A stretch of 64,000 nt of DNA from Trichosphaerium sp. ATCC 40318 (taxonomy: Eukaryota; Discosea; Flabellinia; Trichosidae): NCBI GenBank assembly GCA_038496445.1, contig JALMLS010000577.1, forward strand, positions 682,001 through 746,000, given 5' to 3'. Below, piece after piece: positions 57,532-64,000 of the stretch (the stretch's first letter is position 1; the number at the start of each line of letters is the position of its first letter). Below the pieces are notes generated by a model, which worked only from the letters and a program-made list of their open reading frames with translations, did not search any database and had not been told where the DNA came from. Both the position numbers and the translations under genes were made by a program.

Positions 57532-58697
57532 TTATTGGTCAGTTTTTACATTGAAAGGTGTCTTGAACAGCTTGAACTTATCTACATAATTTTTAGTTTT
57601 TTACTTTTGCACGTGACATTACCTCCAAGAGCATTTGCTAGTTTTTCAGTTGACACAACCTTACTCCTTGTATCAACTGGCAACTTTGGTGGACACTCAA
57701 CTTTAAAATGCTCGGCAATATCACTCCACAAGAAGTCTCCTCCACTAACATTAAATCTCTCTCCTATTGACATGTGTCAGACGCATTTATACTATAAAAT
57801 CTCACTGACCTTTAAACTTCTCGCCAGCATCAAAAAAGAATCGAGTAGTATCAATAATGTCATCGACATGTATCAAGTTAACTCTCTTATTACCGTTCTT
57901 AATACGCCCTAACAAACAAGAAAAATAAAAAAATGCAAACACTATCAAAACTCTTTACCTGCTTTTAACCAATTACGAGGCGACCTTTCATAGTAGCAAG
58001 TTAAGTTAAGAGCGCATAATATATACTTTGACACGTACCTAGTATCGCCCCAAATGCCAGTGAGTGTCAAGATTATTGCACCTAAGAGTACGTGAGAAGA
58101 AAAATTAGCTGCTCGATCTTTGATACCTTTGCTGCGGAGAAACTCTTCAGGCGTTACACGTTCTGTCAGTGGTCTACCACTTCTTCCAATACCACCTAGA
58201 GGTGTTTCCTCTGTTACCTAAAACGTTGGACATTAATTTACACGTACTTCATTCGTACGTACCGTGCAGTTAGGTTTAGCGACTGAATAAATACTGGAAG
58301 TACTATAGGCGATCTATCAAAGGTGAATGCTGTAATAAACCGGTTATACGTACAATCGTCGTAGCGTTACATAAAACAGCGTCGTAGAACTTTTCGATGG
58401 TGTTTGGAGGCGCAACATCAAGAGAAAATGTAATCAGTACGTTTTTCGCTGTAGGAAGCGCACTAGAGTAAAGTTACGCGTACAGAGCGACATAAATTTG
58501 TACCGCCACGTCTGTTCGTCTTTAATGTCAAACAACACTTGGTTGTCCACCAGAGCAGCCTTAGTTCTTCGTGTTGATATCGCTCCACTTACGCGTGTCA
58601 CAAATCTACTACCGCACCTAATAATCGTTACATCTCACCGTTTATTGTAGTTTTCATACCAACCAGCGCCCAGAACGAGATACTGACAAGTGCTCAT
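57532..58697 (-). CDS. NAD(P)-dependent epimerase/dehydratase-like SDR
   Basis: ATG at 58697: MSTCQYLVLGAG, then W split by an intron, then CGSRFVTRVSG, an extended-SDR Rossmann start (GxGxxG as GAGWCG). Then STRRTKAALVDNQVLFDIKD, SALPTAKNVLITFSLDVAPP, EETPLGGIGRSGRPLTERVT, PEEFLRS, LTGIWGDTR, SPRNWLKAG, GNKRVNLIHVDDIIDTTRFF, ERFNVSGGDFLWSDIAEHF, and a tail KLFKTPFNVKTDQ (stop 57532-57534). The 'GAGWCG..L...' start and 'VNLIHVDDI' site match YeeZ/YwnB-like atypical epimerases found in plants and bacteria. Substrate unknown. About nine exons. Confidence 0.78.
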
Positions 58698-58911
58698 TGC
58701 GTTTGAACCTAAAAAAATACAAGTGGCTAATTAAGTGAACCACGAAGGATGATCGTCTTTTAGCGCCTCTTTAGTCGTATCACTTTCACAGTGCAAGGCA
58801 GAATATTCCTGAGGTGTTTTTATGGCACCAACTACACTAGTACGCTAATCGAGTTGCAAGCCAATCCAAAAAAAGATGAACTCAAAAAACTCATAAATTT
58901 GACACTGAACC

Positions 58912-60539
58912 ATGTCAACAACTCAAAAACCTTATTGGAAGATAGTTTTACAATCTGGTAAGTATTTTATATCGTTTATTACGCGTTAACATACATTGTG
59001 AGTGAGAATAACCTTAAAATACTCTAGGGTTCTTTACAGCAGGCGTGGCCGCTGCTGGAGCGGCAATATTTAGTAATCCTTTGGAAGTAATTAAGACAAG
59101 GCTACAACTGCAAGGAGAGCTCACATCGAGTGCTTCACGCGTATACAAAGGTATTTACGCTAAAAGAAGCAAGTTTTGTTGCGTACTCACTGAAAAAAGG
59201 ACCAATCCATGCTGCTGTTACAATAGCTCGTGCAGAGGGGTTAGCGGCTCTTCAAAAAGGCTTAGGCCCATCAATGTGTAACCAAGTACGCATCTCCTTT
59301 GTAGTACATGAAACTTAAAAGTTCATAGATTGCAATGAACGGTACGCGTCTGGGAGTATATCCAATACTTGCGAAGCAACTTGGTATAACAGAGAATGAT
59401 TGCTCTTGGTATATTCCTAAAATTCTTACGGCTGGTATGTGTAGTGTTACATTTAGCATCATCTCTTTGTTTTGACGTGACACATGAAAAACAAGTGTCA
59501 CATGACACCAAAAATGACAGCATTCCCAGATTGACATAAGTCTTGACATGTCACGATAATAGCAGTTTTGTTTTCTTGAACTTTTCGTGTTTTTTAACTG
59601 TTGTTTGTCCAGGTGCGATAAGTGGTGCTATTGGTGCTGTTGTAGGAAGTCCATTGCACTTGGTGAAGGTAAAAGATATTATAAGTTATAGTGATTAAAT
59701 CAAGTAACGTAAAATAAGGTTCGATTACAATCAGCATCTACGAACGTTGCTGTTGGGCATCAACATAAATACACAGGCACTCTTCAAGCGCTTCATTCCA
59801 TTTTTAAAACAGAGGGCATTGGCGTACGCTAGATGACCAATAACCAATGATCACACTTAGTTGTTTAAAGGGGTTATGGAGAGGTGTTGAGGGAGCTATA
59901 TGGCGTGTTTCCCTTGGATCTGCAGTTCAAGTAAGTTGAAGAAATAAGAAACAGATGTTCTAACTAACAACTACAAAGTTGACTTGCTATGATGGTGTTA
60001 AGCGCTCAATACAAAAAGCAGGTATACTGGTATTAGTTCTCGTTCTCAAAAATCTAATAGAGATTCCATAGGTTGGCTAAATGATGGTTTTCCTCTACAT
60101 TTTGCTTCGTCAATGGTTGCTGGAATAGCATTAGTTATTGCTGTAAATCCGGTTGATGTTGTATGTCTATGAGCTTAAGCCTTTATCCAAGCACACCTTA
60201 ATGCTGATAGATTTATAGGTAAGTACACGTTTGTATAATCAACCTGTCGTAAATGGTGTTGGACAGCTTTATGCGTAAGAAAGAACAATTTATGTAATTG
60301 CCACTAACCATTTTGTAGGAATCCAATGCAATGTCTTATAAAAACAGTTCAGGCCGAATCTATAGCGGGATTGTATAAAGGTTTGTTTACACATTACTTG
60401 AGGCTCGGTCCTCATACTGTGTTTACATTTGTATTCTGGGAACAGGTCAGTATACAATCTACCATTTTTTCTGGTGGTCCATTTTTGAACCTTACTTATT
60501 ATTAAACAGATGAAGAAACTTGTTTCTAGACTAGACTAA
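58912..60539 (+). CDS. mitochondrial carrier family (SLC25) transporter
   Basis: Three carrier repeats are visible. The first: [20 protein letters not shown] then KTRLQLQGE (P.[DE]..[KR].R). The second: [20 protein letters not shown] then [10 protein letters not shown], with the trailing [20 protein letters not shown]. The third: [20 protein letters not shown] then [20 protein letters not shown], ending MKKLVSRLD at 60537-60539. The third signature is altered (NPVDVAFIQAHL lacks the usual basic residue). Overall closest in style to the oxaloacetate-type carriers (SLC25A34/35, yeast OAC1), but the substrate cannot be fixed from sequence. Divergent from the epimerase gene, 214 bp between starts. 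Confidence 0.87.
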
Positions 60540-61290
60540 AATTGGAATAGATGATACTACAAGCCAATAAATAACAGCTGGTGCGATTTTTGATAGCAGC
60601 ACTAATGAAACAAAGTAATAAAAAGCAACTCTCCTGTAAACAAAGGAGATTATTTGTAAATTGTGTTATTTTTTTGAGTTCAACTGAAGAGTCTTCACAG
60701 CCCAAATGCTTGATATCTTTTAACTATGTAATGCGTTGATGTTGTGCATTAGAACAGATTTTGACGGGCAAAGTCAAGCTAGAATTTTGACCTTGACAGC
60801 CTTTGCTAAAGCTTCAAAACTCACTGCAAGGATGTAAGGCTTGTCAAAGTTCACATAATATTTGCATACACATGGCCATACTTTGAAAGAATGCGCACTG
60901 AATATGGTGACGTTGACCGTTAACGTGATGTTTTGTAAACTCAAATGTATCAGCTGACTTATCTTATATGCAAATCTTACGACGACTAAGGTGTTCAGAA
61001 ATTTGTTACGTGAATGAATTGTCATTCTACATTCCTTACTCGTAAAACGCACTTCTACGCAGTGAAATGCATGATAGATTATATTTTAGGCAGTATTAAG
61101 CAGATTAACACTTTGCTATTTATCTTTGGCAACTAAGTACATTGTAAACAACCACAACCGTAGCCCTTATTGTTTGTGTCCTTATTTCGCTATGCCTGGG
61201 GTTTTTCCGTAAATTGTTCACTGACAACCCTTAAGCAAGCCAAAATTAGTCTACAACGTTCACATACTCTATTTTATATCTTTACAAAGC
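60540..61290. other. intergenic region, no gene recognised
   Basis: About 750 nt. A 92-codon minus-strand frame (60774-61052) has no family signature or splice context and is probably chance. The flank before 61291 likely carries the promoter of the Cys-rich gene. Confidence 0.4.
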
Positions 61291-61629
61291 ATGTCCTGTA
61301 CAAAATACGGAAAAAGATACGACTTACAGTGGTACGAGTGCTGTATTTGTCATCACGGCCCAGGTGTGCTTTATACTTGTTTATGTTGCGTGTGGCCGAT
61401 TGCGTGTTGTTGCTTGTATTGCCCGTGCACAAATACCGAAGATGAGCCTTCTGATTGCGACTGCCTTTTCTGTAAGATACATCTAGATGATAACGAAGAT
61501 CAAATGTCCGGGTTGTGTAGTCATTCGTTTTTTGAATGTTGCTACTATGGCTCAAGCATAGCAAGGAGAACAAAGAAGAAGAAAGATAGCAAACCAAAAC
61601 AAACTGACCAGGAGATGACAGACAGATGA
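61291..61629 (+). CDS. small Cys-rich, probably palmitoylated membrane-associated protein
   Basis: A single-exon 112-residue protein. Residues 16-50 hold a dense Cys cluster inside a hydrophobic stretch (GVLYTCLCCVWPIACCCLYC); a second Cys group follows (DCDCLFCKIHLDDNEDQ, FFECCYYG). The C-terminus is Lys/Gln-rich. More than 15 Cys in all. The mix of hydrophobic residues and Cys recalls PLAC8 or CYSTM-type proteins, but spacing does not fit either clearly. Probably anchored to membranes by palmitates or binding metal. The function is unknown. Confidence 0.6.
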   Translation: MSCTKYGKRYDLQWYECCICHHGPGVLYTCLCCVWPIACCCLYCPCTNTEDEPSDCDCLFCKIHLDDNEDQMSGLCSHSFFECCYYGSSIARRTKKKKDSKPKQTDQEMTDR

Positions 61630-61977
61630 TTAGCAGGAAAATAAAACAATGTTTTCTGTTGTTGTACGCTTATGGCTGTACGCAAAGCTTCAGTTATATT
61701 ACCAGAAAAGACTCGGTAATATAATTATTGGTACAAACGAGTTATGAATAAACAAATAAAGTACAATGTACACTGTGTTTTTTTTTGTATTTTGCTTTTA
61801 GCAACAGCCCTCATACCTTCTGGTAATTCAAGGTACATTTATTTACTTTGTGCCTATCTAGACATACTGGAAGTTGCCTATTTAAACCGGATAGGTGAGA
61901 CCCAATTAACAAAAAGCCAATTGTTACAAATAATCAAGAATTCTTCAGTTGTTTTGAACATTTCAATGAAACAACTT

Positions 61978-63878
61978 TTACTTATCAGCATTCAATACAA
62001 AATCATGCATTAGTTGTACTCGTGCAAGAACTTCGCGTGGTAGTTTGCTCAACTCTGATTCAAACTTGTTTTTGTTCTCTGCAACAACCATAACGCAGGT
62101 CCAAGATAGACTCAGACGGGCAGCCTTAATGGACTTGAAAGTTAAGTGTTTAGCAGCCAGTAGTCCGTATGTACGCGTGGCCCCAGTTTGAGAAGCTGCA
62201 AGATCAAGTATGACTTGAATCCAATCCTTTGTGTTAAGAATAGAGTGATGATTCTTATTCAGAGCGAGAACTGCAGCGCTGTATTTACCCAATTAACAAC
62301 AAAGACTTTGAAATTGCTAAGAAAAAAGGGAAAGTTATAGCATACCAATATGCTCCTAGTGTCTGCACTTGAGGAATATGTGAAAAACAAGGACCCAAAA
62401 AAGGTGTCAGGGTGCTGTATACATGGTGCTCGTCTTCTTTTGCTATCACCTTTACATTTGATGCTTCAACCCAAGCTATATGAAACATGTTAATGCTACA
62501 TCAAAGAAAGAAGGAAACGGTGAGTACACCAAGTTTAGGGTTGTGATCCCTATCACACGTAGTGGTGTTAACAAGCGTTTTTCTGCATACCGTTTAGTGC
62601 GTCAAATCCTTTGTGTTTATCGACAATCGCAATGTTTTCTTCTACCAATGACAAATTTGCCAACGCTAAAGTATGTGAGGTTATTACTTTTTCTTTCGGT
62701 GGTTTACCTAGTGCTGCCCTATATTGCATGTACCATACGGACTGCCTATTTCCAGCCAAGTCTATGTCCAATACATCCATGATTACTGATAGTATATCTG
62801 ATCCAGTAAGCATGTTAAGCGCTGCTTTTTTATTCAAAGCCAATTTTTGGAGTGACCCAAAACAACATTGTAATGTTTGATCAGATTCTCTCTTGCATCG
62901 TATTTCCTCTTTTAACTCAACAGTTAATATATATCGAACGCGCTTATTCATACCTTTTGCAAGACCAATGAGAGCTGGAACACAACCTTGAAGTAAAACA
63001 GTTAATGCCTCCGAAAACCACAATCTTCGTTAAAAGTTGTAAATCAGCTTACCTTTTTCAACAGCTTCAACGCGACATTCATCTACACTTTAAAGTTAGT
63101 TTGCTACTCATGAATGCATATTTCGCTCTCACCCAAACCGGACAGGAGTAGCATGATGCCTGCGGCTGTCTGTTGCAAATTTAGTTTACTGCTCTGTAAC
63201 ATCGATATACACAATCCTAGTGCACCCTGTTTACTTAGTTAGACTACAAAGCTATCCTATTATAAATATTTAAAGAGCTTACACACTCCACTAAACGTTT
63301 TCTGTGTAGTGTAGTTTCACCGTAGTTCCATATCTAACAATAGTAAGCTTCCATTAATAGTAGTTCGTTAGTATGTTCTACCACGAGTTCAAAAAGAAGA
63401 ACAAGTAAGATGAAAAAACCGCATTTTGGGGGTAAAAATAGAAAAACACGTGCAGCCGACAGTGTACAACACTTGAGTTCTGTGACTTGTTGAGAAGTTT
63501 CAGGACAAGCAATAGCTAAATCTATCAACTGCTTTAAGAGACCAGTAGTATAGACAGTGTCCTTGTAAGGGTGAAATTGTTCTAAACACAGGTTTTTTGT
63601 TATCAGTGAAAGACAAAAAACGACTATTTTATAACGTACTTTGGCCCCAGCCGTGAAACTTTGATGATAGGAAGACGATTACATTAAATATAGTCCTTAC
63701 ACCAACAATTGTACCTTATAGAGTTGTTAACAATCGCGTTGTAATGAATAACGCGGTTGTAAACGATTTTGTTGGTTTTTGTAAACAAAAACGGCTAACC
63801 AGCTTTAAACTCGTCCGTTTTCTCCTTTAAGACGTCTTTTAAGTTTGAACATAAGGTTGCTTGATTCTCAGGCTCCAT
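61978..63878 (-). CDS. armadillo-repeat protein
   Basis: The start ATG at 63878 opens an acidic/charged helix (MEPENQATLCSNLKDVLKEK). Later exons carry ARM-type helices: TTGLLKQLIDLAIACPETSQ, GALGLCISMLQSSKLNLQQT then AAGIMLLLSG, DECRVEAVEKGCVPALIGLA, CFGSLQKLALNKKAALNML, ALANLSLVEENIAIVDKHKG and, near the end, AARLSLSWTCVMVVAENKNK, then SELSKLPREVLARVQLMHDF, with stop 61978-61980. Repeated 'G.....L' helices with small residues indicate an alpha-solenoid of at least six repeats. Spacing is similar to UNC45/importin-like ARM proteins, but no TPR or UCS signature is seen. Probably a protein-binding scaffold. Confidence 0.72.
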
Positions 63879-64000
63879 TAGCTCAAACAGTTGCTAACGG
63901 ACTTAAACCCCGAAGAGCGAGTTCGTACTTTCGTTGAAACAAAGTGATTATTTATTAACTTTACTTACAAGTAGCTAACAAAAAGTATTGCGTTACCTAT
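63879..64000. other. 5' flank of the ARM gene, window edge
   Basis: No gene recognised in the final 120 nt. Probably promoter sequence of the minus-strand ARM gene. Confidence 0.35.

Noticed and set aside
61744-62013. 89-codon plus-strand ORF with a hydrophobic start
   Set aside because: Overlaps the 3' end of the ARM gene in antisense, ends there by chance, and matches no family.

Overview
This is a nuclear contig from an intron-rich, AT-leaning microbial eukaryote. Genes sit on both strands at high density and are broken by many short GT-AG introns, mostly 40-90 nt and some about 23 nt. Donors are often GTACG or GTAAG, and a CTAAC/CTAAT-like branch site lies close to the acceptor. The code is standard. 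There are two nuclear-type tRNA genes and no bacterial operons or Shine-Dalgarno sites. The gene set (class C GPCR, G-alpha, LIM+CH cytoskeletal protein, granulin, fungalysin, several F-box proteins) suits a free-living amoeba-like or basal opisthokont-like protist. The sequence does not settle the lineage.

Layout. 0.4-2.3 kb: secreted/membrane protein of unknown family. 2.4-7 kb: poorly resolved and partly decayed coding fragments. 7.2-8.4 kb: intronless F-box-like/MORN (YwqK-type) repeat protein resembling giant-virus genes. 9.3-11.1 kb: fungalysin (M36) relic with a broken active site. 11.4-15.4 kb: CDC123-family protein ending in a CaaX box, a two-domain sulfurtransferase and an EF-hand light-chain-like protein. 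15.5-19.1 kb: M13 (neprilysin-like) metallopeptidase with a tRNA-Ile gene inside one intron. 19.9-23.2 kb: class C GPCR. 23.8-26.3 kb: fructosamine-kinase-like domain fused to an NMNAT-like nucleotidylyltransferase. 26.9-31.2 kb: F-box plus SNF2-like ATPase lobe without a Walker A motif; its introns carry two copies of a ~270-bp repeat.

31.2-38.5 kb is an inverted duplication. Two copies of a Pro/Thr-rich mucin-like surface protein gene face outward, and between them lie a Rab-like gene, an eEF1A-like gene and a broken fragment of the next gene. 38.9-41.7 kb: berberine-bridge-type FAD oxidase with an added C-terminal domain. 42.5-43.9 kb: secreted protein with RTX-like Gly-Asp repeats. 44.0-49.2 kb: three F-box genes, one of the MORN type. 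49.4-51.0 kb: G-alpha subunit. 51.4-54.3 kb: LIM+CH protein. 54.6-56.4 kb: TMEM65-like membrane protein and granulin. 56.5-57.5 kb: tandem repeat array built around fragments of tRNA-Gly and ending in an intact tRNA-Gly. 57.5-63.9 kb: SDR epimerase, mitochondrial carrier, Cys-rich small protein and ARM-repeat protein.

Functionally, the GPCR and the G-alpha could belong to one signalling route, and the secreted peptidases, oxidase, granulin and mucins point to an active cell surface and secretome. The other theme is recent rearrangement: inverted copies, exon fragments and an intron-borne repeat. Exon-level coordinates were read by eye from splice consensus and frame continuity, so single boundaries may be off, while the spans are more secure.
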